Notes: generated by a model from the sequence alone, not told the origin. A DNA stretch of 64,000 nucleotides from Fischerella sp. JS2 (GCF_032393985.1 NZ_CP135918.1:3348001-3412000), one strand, 5' to 3'. Shown: positions 17,741 to 27,145, counted from the stretch's first letter. Numbers and translations are program-made.

Positions 17741-20443
17741 ATGAGAATCCTCAAAATCCAGACCTTACGCGGCCCCAACTACTGGAGCATTCGACGCCAC
17801 AAGCTGATCGTCATGCGCCTTGATCTAGAAAATCTTGCCGAGACGCCCTCGAATGAGATCCCTGGCTTTTATGAAGGACTAGTTGAGGCTCTGCCTAGTC
17901 TGGAGGGTCACTACTGCTCGCCGGGCTGTCGTGGTGGTTTTTTGATGCGAGTTCGCGAAGGTACCATGATGGGTCACATCGTGGAACATGTAGCCCTAGA
18001 ACTGCAAGAATTAGTCGGTATGCACGTCGGCTTCGGTCGTACTCGGGAAACGTCTACATCAGGTGTTTACCAAGTCGTCTTTGAGTATCTAAATGAGGAA
18101 GCCGGACGCTATGCAGGTAGAGCCGCAGTCCGGCTGTGCCAAAGTATTGTTGACCGAGGTCGTTATCCAAAGGCTGAGTTAGAACAAGATTTACAAGACC
18201 TAAAAGACTTATGGCGTGATGCAGCCCTGGGGCCTTCCACAGAGTCAATCGTCAAAGAAGCTGAAAAAAGAGGTATTCCCTGGATGCAACTAGGGGCACG
18301 CTTTTTGATTCAACTTGGTTATGGTGTCAACCAAAAGCGGATGCAAGCAACCATGACCGATAACACCGGTATTTTGGGAGTAGAACTGGCTTGCGATAAA
18401 GAAGCCACTAAACGCATTCTTGCCAGTACAGGTGTACCAGTTCCTAAAGGTACGGTGATTAACTTTTTGGACGATTTGCCAGAAGCAATTGAATATGTTG
18501 GTGGCTATCCCATCGTTATCAAACCGTTAGACGGCAATCACGGGCGTGGCATCACCATCGACATCCAAAATTGGGAAGAAGCAGAGGCAGCCTACGACGC
18601 CGCCAGACAAGTTTCTCGCTCAATTATTGTAGAGCGGTATTACACAGGGCGTGACCATCGAGTCTTGGTTGTAGACGGTAAAGTAGTGGCAGTTGCGGAA
18701 CGTGTACCTGCTCATGTGGTTGGTGATGGCAGATCTACTATTGCGGAATTGATAGAGGAAACCAATAAAGACCCAAATCGTGGTGACGGACATGATAAGG
18801 TTCTCACCAAAATTGAACTTGACCGCACCAGTTATCAGTTACTAGAAAGGCAAGGTTACACCCTCAACAGCGTATTAGCTAAAGACGAAATTTGCTATTT
18901 ACGGGCAACGGCAAACTTAAGTACGGGTGGTATTGCTGTAGACCGGACAGATGAAATTCACCCGGAAAACGTTTGGTTAGCCCAGCGTGTCGTCAAGATT
19001 ATCGGTTTAGATATCGCCGGCATTGATATCGTCACATCGGATATTAGTCGCCCTTTACGAGAGGTTGACGGTGTGATTGTAGAAGTTAATGCTGCTCCCG
19101 GCTTCCGAATGCATGTTGCTCCCAGTCAAGGCATCTCCCGTAACGTTGCAGGTGCAGTCATTGATATGCTGTTTCCCAACGAACAAGCGAGTCGGATTCC
19201 AATTTTGAGTGTTACGGGTACAAACGGCAAGACAACTACTACCCGCCTACTGGCTCACATCTACAAACAGACAGACAAGGTAGTAGGTTATACGACTACG
19301 GACGGGACTTATATCGGAGATTACTTAGTTGAAGTCGGTGACAACACAGGCCCACAAAGCGCCCAGTTAATTTTGCAAGACCCGACAGTCGAAGTAGCAG
19401 TCTTGGAAACAGCTAGGGGCGGGATTCTTCGCTCTGGCTTAGCCTTTGAAGCCGCTAATGTGGGTGTAGTGTTAAATGTGGCTGCTGACCACTTAGGTAT
19501 TGGTGACATTGACACAATCGACCAGCTAGCACATCTCAAGAGTGTGGTTGCCGAAGCCGTTTATCCTGATGGCTACGCTGTTCTCAACGCCGATGATCCC
19601 CGTGTAGCCGCGATCGCAGAACGAACAAAAGCTAATATTGCTTACTTCACCATGAACCCAGAATCGGAATTGGTGCGAAACCACATCCAAAAGGGTGGAG
19701 TTGCAGCAGTATACGAAAATGGCTTTTTGTCAATATTAAAAGGGGATTGGACACACCGCATCGAACGCGCAGAAAATATTCCCCTGACGATGGGTGGAAG
19801 GGCGCCATTTATGATTGCCAACGCTTTGGCAGCTTCCTTAGCGGCGTTTGTGCAAAACGTGTCAATTGAGCAAATTCGGGCTGGCTTAAATACATTCCGG
19901 GCTTCGGTAAGTCAAACACCAGGGCGGATGAATTTGTTTAACTTGGGTAACTTCCACGCTTTGGTAGATTATGCCCACAATCCCCACAGTTACGAAGCTT
20001 TAGGTTCCTTTGTCCGCAACTGGACAAATGGCGATCGCATTGGTGTTATCGGTGGGCCTGGCGATCGACGTGATCAAGACTTTGTAGCTTTGGGTAAGCT
20101 GTCAGCAGAAATTTTTGACCACGTAATTGTCAAAGAAGATGACGACACTAGAGGTAGGGCGCGAGGTTCGGCTGCGGAATTAATTGTTCAAGGTATTAAG
20201 CAAGTAAACCCTAATTACGAATTTGAAGTGATTCTGGATGAAACCCAAGCTATTAACAAAGCCTTAGATATTGCCCCTGAGAACAGTTTGGTGGTGATTT
20301 TACCAGAAAGCGTCAATCGTGCCATCAAGTTAATAAAAGCCCGTGGTGTTGTTAAAGAAGAAGTTCCCCAACAAAATACCACCCCCACGACTGTAGATGC
20401 TCAAATGGGTGTGACTTCATCTGTTGTGAATTCGATTATTTAG
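17741..20443 (+). CDS. cphA: Cyanophycin synthetase
   Basis: CphA makes cyanophycin from Asp and Arg with ATP. The 900-residue protein starts MRILKIQTLRGPNYWS (ATG 17741), the usual N terminus; ten extra upstream codons from a TTG are not expected to be used. An N-terminal domain (1-160) precedes an ATP-grasp domain (about 220-480, with GYPIVIKPLDGNHGRG). A Mur-ligase-like domain with P-loop VTGTNGKTTTTR near residue 490 and the DYAHNPHSYEAL motif follows. It partners with cphB upstream. In heterocystous species the polymer collects at heterocyst poles. Confidence 0.98.
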   Translation: MRILKIQTLRGPNYWSIRRHKLIVMRLDLENLAETPSNEIPGFYEGLVEALPSLEGHYCSPGCRGGFLMRVREGTMMGHIVEHVALELQELVGMHVGFGRTRETSTSGVYQVVFEYLNEEAGRYAGRAAVRLCQSIVDRGRYPKAELEQDLQDLKDLWRDAALGPSTESIVKEAEKRGIPWMQLGARFLIQLGYGVNQKRMQATMTDNTGILGVELACDKEATKRILASTGVPVPKGTVINFLDDLPEAIEYVGGYPIVIKPLDGNHGRGITIDIQNWEEAEAAYDAARQVSRSIIVERYYTGRDHRVLVVDGKVVAVAERVPAHVVGDGRSTIAELIEETNKDPNRGDGHDKVLTKIELDRTSYQLLERQGYTLNSVLAKDEICYLRATANLSTGGIAVDRTDEIHPENVWLAQRVVKIIGLDIAGIDIVTSDISRPLREVDGVIVEVNAAPGFRMHVAPSQGISRNVAGAVIDMLFPNEQASRIPILSVTGTNGKTTTTRLLAHIYKQTDKVVGYTTTDGTYIGDYLVEVGDNTGPQSAQLILQDPTVEVAVLETARGGILRSGLAFEAANVGVVLNVAADHLGIGDIDTIDQLAHLKSVVAEAVYPDGYAVLNADDPRVAAIAERTKANIAYFTMNPESELVRNHIQKGGVAAVYENGFLSILKGDWTHRIERAENIPLTMGGRAPFMIANALAASLAAFVQNVSIEQIRAGLNTFRASVSQTPGRMNLFNLGNFHALVDYAHNPHSYEALGSFVRNWTNGDRIGVIGGPGDRRDQDFVALGKLSAEIFDHVIVKEDDDTRGRARGSAAELIVQGIKQVNPNYEFEVILDETQAINKALDIAPENSLVVILPESVNRAIKLIKARGVVKEEVPQQNTTPTTVDAQMGVTSSVVNSII

Positions 20444-20451
20444 TCAATGGT

Positions 20452-20511
20452 CATTTGTCATCAGTCATTAGTCGTTTGTAAACACAAAGGACTAATGACC
20501 AAGAACAAATG
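20452..20511. terminator. Bidirectional terminator between cphA and tatA
   Basis: Nested inverted repeats: outer arms CATTTGT / ACAAATG and inner arms GTCATTAGTC / GACTAATGAC with a 16-base loop, followed by GCTATTTTTATTTTT. It lies 8 bp after the cphA stop and 7 bp beyond the convergent tatA stop. Confidence 0.65.
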
Positions 20512-20518
20512 GCTATTT

Positions 20519-20698
20519 TTATTTTTCTTCTTCCTCGGGGTTGATATCCTCATCAGTTGTGGTTTTATTCATTTCTTCTTTAAAACCCCGTAAGGTTTTG
20601 CCTAGTGCGCTTCCAAGTTCGGGGATTTTTTTCGGCCCAAAAATTAGCAAGGCGACGATCGCGATTACACCTACTTCCGTCCATCCCAGTCCAAACAT
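20519..20698 (-). CDS. tatA: Twin-arginine translocase subunit TatA
   Basis: A 59-residue protein, MFGLGWTEVGVIAIVALLIF and onward: a short extracytoplasmic N terminus, one membrane helix, the FGPKKIPELG hinge diagnostic for TatA/TatE, an amphipathic helix (SALGKTLRGFKEEM) and an acidic tail ending in EEEEK. TatA oligomers form the translocation path with TatC (2719). The ribosome binding site CAGGAG is 7 bases before ATG 20698. TatB-type function is probably provided by this or another paralogue. Confidence 0.93.
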   Translation of the reverse strand: MFGLGWTEVGVIAIVALLIFGPKKIPELGSALGKTLRGFKEEMNKTTTDEDINPEEEEK

Positions 20699-20783
20699 GT
20701 GTATCTCCTGTGAAAAACTCTACTTAAAATATAGTAGGGTGGGGATGTATAGATGATGTTGTGATTTTTATTTGAACCACTAA

Positions 20784-20868
20784 TACCAATTTTAGATTTT
20801 AGATGGGAAGTCTTTGCTATAAGGCTGTTCCAACAATTTAAAACAATACTAACTATCGCAATTTGGTA
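20784..20868. mobile_element. IS630-type MITE, 85 bp
   Basis: Starts TACCAATTTTAGATTTT and ends CGCAATTTGGTA, flanked by TAA at 20781-20783 and 20869-20871. The termini match those of the IS630-like element at 49769-50913. Confidence 0.6.
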
Positions 20869-20871
20869 TAA

Positions 20872-20998
20872 TACCAATTCAAATAATGTTTACGACAGAT
20901 AACCCCACCCGCCTAACCCCACCCTCCCCTTGGAAAGGGGAGGGTTGGGGTGGGGTCTTATATAATCCATGTGTTGTATTCTTTTTTCTAATTGATAT
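20872..20998. mobile_element. IS630-type MITE, about 127 bp, abutting the previous one
   Basis: Begins TACCAATTCAAATAATG then TTTACGACAGATA, almost the same as the left end of the IS at 49769 (TTTGCGACAGATA). It ends with a degenerate ATTCTTTTTTCTAATTGATA. The interior is an ACCCCACCCTCCCC / GGGGAGGGTTGGGGT hairpin. It shares the TAA at 20869-20871 with the neighbouring element, so one inserted at the other's target duplication. Confidence 0.6.
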
Positions 20999-21000
20999 TA

Positions 21001-21282
21001 AGACACTAAGACACCAAGAAAATTATTGTGTTTTCGTCAACCTATAGGTGTTTTTTAGAAGAGATCAATTTTAATGGCTGAAAGCTTTACTAGTTTTGGT
21101 TTATAACCCTCTCACGCTTCAATGGAGGTTGACGCAAAGTCTGAAATTATGACCAGACAAGCTTTTGAGGTTATTTTCTCAATGCCTGCCTTGACACCTC
21201 AATGGCTGAAAAGCTATATTGATTCCAGGTTGACGGAACTGAACCTTGAAAATCAAATAGAATAAGGCTTCTAGAACGAGCT
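21001..21282 (+). promoter_or_regulatory. CRISPR leader with putative pre-crRNA promoter
   Basis: An AT-rich non-coding stretch before the first repeat. It carries TTGACA (21191-21196), an 18-bp spacer and TATATT (21215-21220), a good sigma70-type promoter that would start transcription about 56 bp before repeat 1. The leader contains imperfect internal repeats: AATGGCTGAAA at 21073 and 21201, and AGGTTGACG at 21126 and 21227. The orientation agrees with repeats ending in ATTGAAAC. Confidence 0.6.
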
Positions 21283-22911
21283 GTTGCAACTTAAATAAAT
21301 CCCTATTAGGGATTGAAACAGGGACGTTGAAAGTTGTAGACCCATCGCCTGCGTTGCAACTTAAATAAATCCCTATTAGGGATTGAAACTAGGTAACGGG
21401 TTAGCAACCGCCCTAGCTTTCACAGGTTGCAACTTAAATAAATCCCTATTAGGGATTGAAACACTTTCTCTTTTATATAGAAGAACCTAAAGTTGACTAG
21501 AGTTGCAACTTAAATAAATCCCTATTAGGGATTGAAACATGTGTGCTTGTGCCTAAGACATGGACTTTGGAGTTGCAACTTAAATAAATCCCTATTAGGG
21601 ATTGAAACTTCTTGCTCCTCTACTTGACCTTTTAGCCGACCACTGAGTTGCAACTTAAATAAATCCCTATTAGGGATTGAAACAGGTACGGTATAAGAGA
21701 CGTTTCGATCCGACATCGTTGCAACTTAAATAAATCCCTATTAGGGATTGAAACTCAACGCAGACATATACATATGTGGAACTGAAATGTTGCAACTTAA
21801 ATAAATCCCTATTAGGGATTGAAACAAGTACGGTATAGGAGACGTTTCGATCCAACATCAGATACGGTTGCAACTTAAATAAATCCCTATTAGGGATTGA
21901 AACTTCCTGACAAAAGCCAGGAAAACCCCAGATCCCTGTTGCAACTTAAATAAATCCCTATTAGGGATTGAAACACTTAGCTATATGGGTGAATACCTCA
22001 CTTCCGATGGTTGCAACTTAAATAAATCCCTATTAGGGATTGAAACCGGTAGTCCCATTCCCCGAGATCCAACTATTCAGTTGCAACTTAAATAAATCCC
22101 TATTAGGGATTGAAACCATTTTCAGTAACCAAACCCTGGTTGAAGGTAGTGGTTGCAACTTAAATAAATCCCTATTAGGGATTGAAACAAATAAGATACA
22201 AACGCAGATTTGACCCCACGTGTTGCAACTTAAATAAATCCCTATTAGGGATTGAAACAGAAAAACGCAGGTTCTGGGGTTGCTCCGCGACTATCTGGTT
22301 GCAACTTAAATAAATCCCTATTAGGGATTGAAACTCAAGTCTGGCTTAGGACAAGTGCGCTCATCTAGGGTTGCAACTTAAATAAATCCCTATTAGGGAT
22401 TGAAACGGGGTGTTTGGGATCAAGCCAAGGAGACCAATACGTTGCAACTTAAATAAATCCCTATTAGGGATTGAAACCGTTTATTTAGGGGACGTAGCCA
22501 AAATTCCCGCCCAGTTGCAACTTAAATAAATCCCTATTAGGGATTGAAACCCAATTCTTGCGATCGCACAAGCTGCTTAATATGCAGTGCGTTGCAACTT
22601 AAATAAATCCCTATTAGGGATTGAAACTTTCTGGCTCTTAGGTCAGGAAAACGGCAGGTACGTTGCAACTTAAATAAATCCCTATTAGGGATTGAAACGA
22701 TTTACCCCAGTTTTACCCCAGAAAATAATTAGTTGCAACTTAAATAAATCCCTATTAGGGATTGAAACTTCTCCGGTAGCTCCCTTGGCACACTCGAATT
22801 ACGTTGCAACTTAAATAAATCCCTATTAGGGATTGAAACTTTCTGTCTTTAGCCACTCAGGAATAGAGCCAAGTGTTGCAACTTAAATAAATCCCTATTA
22901 GGGATTGAAAC
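21283..22911 (+). CRISPR. CRISPR array, 23 repeats and 22 spacers
   Basis: The 37-nt repeat starts GTTGCAACTTAAATAAATC and ends CCCTATTAGGGATTGAAAC; all 23 copies look identical by eye. It contains the hairpin AATCCC-TATTA-GGGATT. Spacers are 32-41 nt. Repeat starts: 21283, 21353, 21426, 21502, 21571, 21647, 21718, 21789, 21867, 21938, 22010, 22080, 22152, 22222, 22299, 22370, 22441, 22514, 22591, 22662, 22732, 22803, 22875. Spacers 6 (21684) and 8 (21826) are near-identical; spacer 9 (21904) is internally palindromic; spacer 18 (22551) contains a HIP1 octamer, suggesting a cyanophage or cyanobacterial plasmid source. The array is probably served by the type III-D locus at 45.6-59.2 kb or another locus outside the window. 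Confidence 0.98.
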
Positions 22912-22953
22912 AACTTTATTAATGTATTTGGCGTTGCTGAATAAAGGTATGTT

Positions 22954-23301
22954 TTAGGCAGGTAAGGGAACAGAACGATATTTGAGGTAGTGCAATAACA
23001 ATCGAACAGAGTATCTCAGCATTTCCTCGGTTTTGGAATAACATAAAGTTTTACGATGAAGACGAGCCAAATAATGTCTAAGCCTTGTGTTTTCATTTTC
23101 GACTCGTGTCATGTAGGTCTTACTCACAATTTGGTCACCATCAGGAACAAAACAAGGGTAAACAGGGTATCCATCTGTGACGTAAAAATAACTCTGCCAA
23201 CACTGGACAATGTTCCATAACTGTTGGAAAGTAGTCGAACTACGATCACCTAAAACCCAAGCAAGAATACCTTGAGTAAAGTGATTTACCGCCGTCCACA
23301 A
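22954..23301 (-). CDS. IS1 transposase, InsB part
   Basis: The C-terminal catalytic part of the IS1 transposase. It shows the YFYVTDGYPVYP segment (DDE Asp) and ENENTRLRHYLARLHRKT (catalytic Glu region). It is expressed as a fusion with the upstream frame by -1 slippage on the eight A bases (coding strand) in TCAAAAAAAATAAAATC, after which the merged reading continues KKNKIWLWTAVNHFTQG. It appears intact. Confidence 0.85.
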   Translation of the reverse strand: MWTAVNHFTQGILAWVLGDRSSTTFQQLWNIVQCWQSYFYVTDGYPVYPCFVPDGDQIVSKTYMTRVENENTRLRHYLARLHRKTLCYSKTEEMLRYSVRLLLHYLKYRSVPLPA

Positions 23302-23645
23302 CCAGATTTTATTTTTTTTGAACCAATAAATGTTTCTAATTCATCTAGTTCTCCCACCTGCGGAATTTCCTTTGAATTTGGTGTATCCGCCAATTGTGTA
23401 CCCACTCGTTTAACCCAATGAATAATGGTAGTATGATGAACGTTTTTCACCCTTTCAATTCCACGAAATCCCATACCATTGACGTACATTTTTAGGCATT
23501 CTTGTTTGATTTCATCCGAGTAGCCCCTGGGTGGTTTATAGACATCAATGAATTGACGACCACAATCACAGCAAATGTGATTCTGTTTACCTCTTTTCTT
23601 TCCATTCTTACGGTTATGACAAGATCCACAGCGTGGACATTCCAT
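23286..23645 (-). CDS. IS1 transposase, InsA part
   Basis: The N-terminal part of 119 residues. A zinc-finger-like MECPRCGSCHNRKNGK...HICCDCGRQF is followed by a helix-turn-helix and the first catalytic Asp region (VGELDELETFIGSKK). The InsA frame terminates after the slippery A8, the normal arrangement in IS1. Confidence 0.88.
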   Translation of the reverse strand: MECPRCGSCHNRKNGKKRGKQNHICCDCGRQFIDVYKPPRGYSDEIKQECLKMYVNGMGFRGIERVKNVHHTTIIHWVKRVGTQLADTPNSKEIPQVGELDELETFIGSKKIKSGCGRR

Positions 23646-23798
23646 GATTAATTGACCTCAATTCATACCGCTATTATGCAACGCCCTGAGATGATTGTGA
23701 AAAATTGTTGCCAAGATGCGGATGTCCGCCAAAATGCTTAGATGAAAGCAAAAATAGCTAACTTGGTTGTTCCCTCATTACTGCTCAAATTTTAATAT

Positions 23799-25196
23799 AT
23801 GCAGGATAATATCAAACAAAAAACCTTACTGCGCCAGCTTACAAGCTATATTCGTCAAAAGGTAGAATTGCAGGTTATTTTGACAGCAACAGTGGCAGAG
23901 TTACGGTCTTTTTTAGGAATTGATAGAGTAAAAATTTACCAGTTTAATCTAGATGGAAGCGGTCAAGTTATTGCTGAGTCTGTAGATCATAATCGGTTGC
24001 CATCGGTGTTGGGGCTACATTTTCCTGGAGATGAAATTCCGCCTCAATACCGTGAATTGTATCTTAAGGTACGGGTACGTTCGATTGTGAATGTTGATAG
24101 AAAGCAAATTGGTCAAAGCCCTCTGTATGATTCGGAAACAGGAGAGATGATCCCTGAGGAGTTCCGCTACCGCCCTGTAGACCCCTGCCATTTGGAATAC
24201 TTAACAGCGATGGGTGTTAAATCCTCTCTCGTATTACCTATTCTGCATGATGATCAACTTTGGGGGTTGCTGGCGTCTCATCATTCAGAACCTCGTTCGA
24301 TTGCAGAATCGGAAGTGGAAGTGGTGCAGATGGTTGTTGATCAGTTGTCAGTAGCGATCGCTCAAAGTGTCCTTCTTTCCCAAGTACCGCAAACAGCTTC
24401 ACAAGAAGCTACCATTAAGCACATTGTCACCCTACTACATTCACTGTCTACTGTCGAATTTCAGTCAGCTTTGGCACAAATCGTTGGTGCATTCGGTGGT
24501 TCTGGTGGCAGGCTGTGCATGAGAAATGAAGGATTTAATCTCCAAGACGGCAATGCCAAGAGCTTTCTAGACTCTTTGGACTCCAGCAATTACCTCAAGG
24601 TTTATGCCTACGGCAAACAACCTGTGATGCCAGAACTGGCAAAATATCAATTGATGGAGCAATACAGCATCTGGCAGGAACATTACAAGTATGGAAATTG
24701 TGATGTTTGGGCAATTTCAGACATCTATCAAATACATGAGTTGCGTTTTTTGCAAGTGGCTTTCACTTCATCCAAAGTTCGTAGCATCTTAATGATTCCA
24801 CTTATATATCGTCAGCAATTGCTGGGGTACTTAAGTATTTTCCGAGACGAAGCCCAGACAGAACCCTTGTGGGCAGGAGAGTTTGACTTCGATGAGCGGC
24901 AGTTGTACCCCCGTCAATCGTTTAATGCTTGGCGAGAATCCACAAAGACACAAGCGCGTGAGTGGACAATTGAAGAAATTGAACTAGCAACGGAGGTGGG
25001 TAAACAATTTGCCTTCGCAATTCACGAACATGAGCTAAACCAACATGTACATAAGCAAACTGGTAATTTGCAACGCATCAAACAACAACAGGAGGTACTA
25101 ATCAGACTTGTGACAAAGATGCGGCGATCCATGCAATTCCCAACGCCCGATTTTGATAACTCTATAGAGTCAAGTCCATCACTTTTTGAAGAATGA
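23799..25196 (+). CDS. Two-GAF sensor protein, probably bilin-binding
   Basis: A soluble protein of 465 residues. The first GAF domain (about 15-190) has the phytochrome/cyanobacteriochrome signature VDPCHLEYLTAMGVKSSL, with Cys130 next to His131 at the usual chromophore attachment position, so it probably binds a linear tetrapyrrole. The second GAF-like domain (about 205-425) contains LWAGEFDFDERQLYPRQSF, the pattern seen in large cyanobacterial hybrid kinases. No histidine kinase or other output domain follows; the protein ends after a short coiled coil. It may signal through a partner protein, or be a truncated kinase. ATG 23799; no strong ribosome binding site. Confidence 0.8.
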   Translation: MQDNIKQKTLLRQLTSYIRQKVELQVILTATVAELRSFLGIDRVKIYQFNLDGSGQVIAESVDHNRLPSVLGLHFPGDEIPPQYRELYLKVRVRSIVNVDRKQIGQSPLYDSETGEMIPEEFRYRPVDPCHLEYLTAMGVKSSLVLPILHDDQLWGLLASHHSEPRSIAESEVEVVQMVVDQLSVAIAQSVLLSQVPQTASQEATIKHIVTLLHSLSTVEFQSALAQIVGAFGGSGGRLCMRNEGFNLQDGNAKSFLDSLDSSNYLKVYAYGKQPVMPELAKYQLMEQYSIWQEHYKYGNCDVWAISDIYQIHELRFLQVAFTSSKVRSILMIPLIYRQQLLGYLSIFRDEAQTEPLWAGEFDFDERQLYPRQSFNAWRESTKTQAREWTIEEIELATEVGKQFAFAIHEHELNQHVHKQTGNLQRIKQQQEVLIRLVTKMRRSMQFPTPDFDNSIESSPSLFEE

Positions 25197-25241
25197 CCAA
25201 ATAAGGCAAAAGTAAAAATTTAAAAGGCACTTATAAAGAAC

Positions 25242-26936
25242 TTACTTTTTCTTCCCAGTAGCCTTAGCAGCTTTTGCCGCCTTTTTGGCAGCTTTTTCGG
25301 CCGCGATCACTGCTAATCTTGCTTGTTCTTTTTCTTCAGTAATTTTATCGAGGTAGTAATGATAGTCACCTAAGTAAACTCGGAATTCACCATCACGAAT
25401 TTCTACAATTTTATTGGCAACCTGAGAAATAAAATAGCGATCATGAGAAACAATAATCGCTGTGCCATCGTAGTTTTGTAATGCTTCTTCCAGCATTTCT
25501 TTGGCTGGAATATCTAAGTGGTTTGTTGGCTCATCTAATATGAGTAAATTTGCTGGACACAACAACATTTTTGCTAATGCTAAACGCGCTTTTTCACCAC
25601 CACTTAAAGCAGCAACTTTTTTGAAGACTGTATCACCACTAAATAAAAAGCGTCCTAAGAGGGTGCGAACGTCTTCGTTTTTCCAATCAGGTACTTCGTC
25701 ATGAATAGTTTCTATGACTGTTTTTTCTAAGTCTAAAGCTTCTGCTTGGTTTTGTTCAAAATATCCTGGAATTACATGATGTTCGCCTAGTTTGACAACA
25801 CCTTCTGTGGGCTGTTCCATACCCATAATTAGGCGCAGTAATGTTGATTTGCCAGCACCGTTAGGAGCAACAAAAGCTATGCGATCGCCTCTTTCAATCA
25901 GGAGATTTGCCCCTAAAAATAGAATTTTGTCATCGTAAATATGAGTTAAGTTTTTAATTTCTACAACTTCTCTGCCACTGCGAGGTGCAGGGGGAAAACG
26001 AAATTGTAGTGTTTTAACTCCAACTGTAGGGGCTTCGATACGCTCGATTTTTTCTAGTTGTTTTTCACGGCTTTTGGCTTGGGTGCTACGGGTGGCGCTA
26101 GCACGAAATCTATCCACAAAAGCTTGTTGTTTTTCTAATTCTTTTTGCTGACGTTCGTAGGCACTTAATTGTGCTGTTTGATTTTCAGCTTTTTGTTGTA
26201 AATATGTTGAGTAGTTACCAAGGTAAGTAGTAGAAACACCTCGTTCTGTTTCGACTATTTGAGTGCAGAGACGGTCTAAAAATTCCCGGTCATGGGAAAC
26301 TATGACCATTGGTGTATTCAAGCCTTTGAGGTAATTTTCTAGCCACTCTATTGTTTCTAAATCTAAGTGGTTTGTTGGCTCGTCTAGCAGTAATAAATCA
26401 GGTTCTTGCAGAAGGATTTTAGCTAAACTGATCCGCATTTGCCAACCACCACTGAAGGCACTAACGAGGCGATCGCCATCTTCTGGTTCAAAGCCAATTT
26501 CTGGTAATATCTTACCAATGCGTGCTTCTAAGCCATAACCATCTAGGGCTTCAAATTGCCGTTGTAGCTTATCCAATTTATTAATTAGTTTATCCAGTTC
26601 TTCTGGAGAGGCAGTTTCCATCTGCTGTTGCACCTGCACCAAAGATAACTGTACTTGGTTTGCCTCCTTGAAGACTGTCCACAATTCTTCTCTAATAGTG
26701 CGGCTGGGATCTACATCAAATTCTTGATTGAGATAGGCTATGTGTAAACTAGCTGGACGAATAACTTCACCAGAGGTTGGCTCTATTTTACCGGTGATGA
26801 TTTTGAGTTGGGTAGATTTACCAGCGCCGTTAACACCAACTAAACCAACGCGATCGCCTATCTTAACTTCCCAATTGATATCCTTGAGAACTTCGCCAGT
26901 CGGATAAATTTTACTAATATGTTCTAGTCGCAGCAT
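25242..26936 (-). CDS. ABC-F family ATPase (translation factor type)
   Basis: A soluble 564-residue protein with two ABC nucleotide-binding domains and no membrane segments. The first P-loop is GVNGAGKST with signature SAFSGGWQMRISLAK and Walker B LLLLDEPTNHLDLETIEWL. The second is APNGAGKST with LSGGEKARLALAK and LLILDEPTNHLD. The inter-domain linker is charged and helical (about 245-310) as in ABC-F proteins, which act on ribosomes. The C-terminal tail is Lys/Ala-rich. Closest named groups are Uup/YdiF-like; I cannot pick one. Confidence 0.93.
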   Translation of the reverse strand: MLRLEHISKIYPTGEVLKDINWEVKIGDRVGLVGVNGAGKSTQLKIITGKIEPTSGEVIRPASLHIAYLNQEFDVDPSRTIREELWTVFKEANQVQLSLVQVQQQMETASPEELDKLINKLDKLQRQFEALDGYGLEARIGKILPEIGFEPEDGDRLVSAFSGGWQMRISLAKILLQEPDLLLLDEPTNHLDLETIEWLENYLKGLNTPMVIVSHDREFLDRLCTQIVETERGVSTTYLGNYSTYLQQKAENQTAQLSAYERQQKELEKQQAFVDRFRASATRSTQAKSREKQLEKIERIEAPTVGVKTLQFRFPPAPRSGREVVEIKNLTHIYDDKILFLGANLLIERGDRIAFVAPNGAGKSTLLRLIMGMEQPTEGVVKLGEHHVIPGYFEQNQAEALDLEKTVIETIHDEVPDWKNEDVRTLLGRFLFSGDTVFKKVAALSGGEKARLALAKMLLCPANLLILDEPTNHLDIPAKEMLEEALQNYDGTAIIVSHDRYFISQVANKIVEIRDGEFRVYLGDYHYYLDKITEEKEQARLAVIAAEKAAKKAAKAAKATGKKK

Positions 26937-27145
26937 TGAGTGTCTCCAAGGTAAGCAACAAGCAGGGAAGGCTAACTCACATCGAGTCCAATCTTAACAA
27001 AATTTAACTACAAATTCGATGTGAAAAATTCCTTGAAGACAAAGAAAAAGATTTTAATGAGTGATGCATTGATAGTTGCTGTATAAATTTTAAATATCGT
27101 CTTGTTCAGAAGACTGCTGTTGTGCTAGTTGTTTAACTTCCTCTA

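Larger units (their letters stand above)
22930..23685 (-). mobile_element. IS1-family insertion sequence
   Basis: 756 bp bounded by imperfect inverted ends GGCGTTGCTGAATAAAGG and, on the other strand, GGCGTTGCATAATAGCGG. It contains two overlapping transposase frames. The 8-9 bp target duplication expected for IS1 is not visible: flanks are AATGTATTT and CTGAGATGA. The left end is 18 bp beyond the last CRISPR repeat. Confidence 0.88.

Noticed and set aside
21525-21873. Minus-strand open frames with repeated SIPNRDLFKLQ
   Set aside because: They are translations of the CRISPR repeats and spacers.
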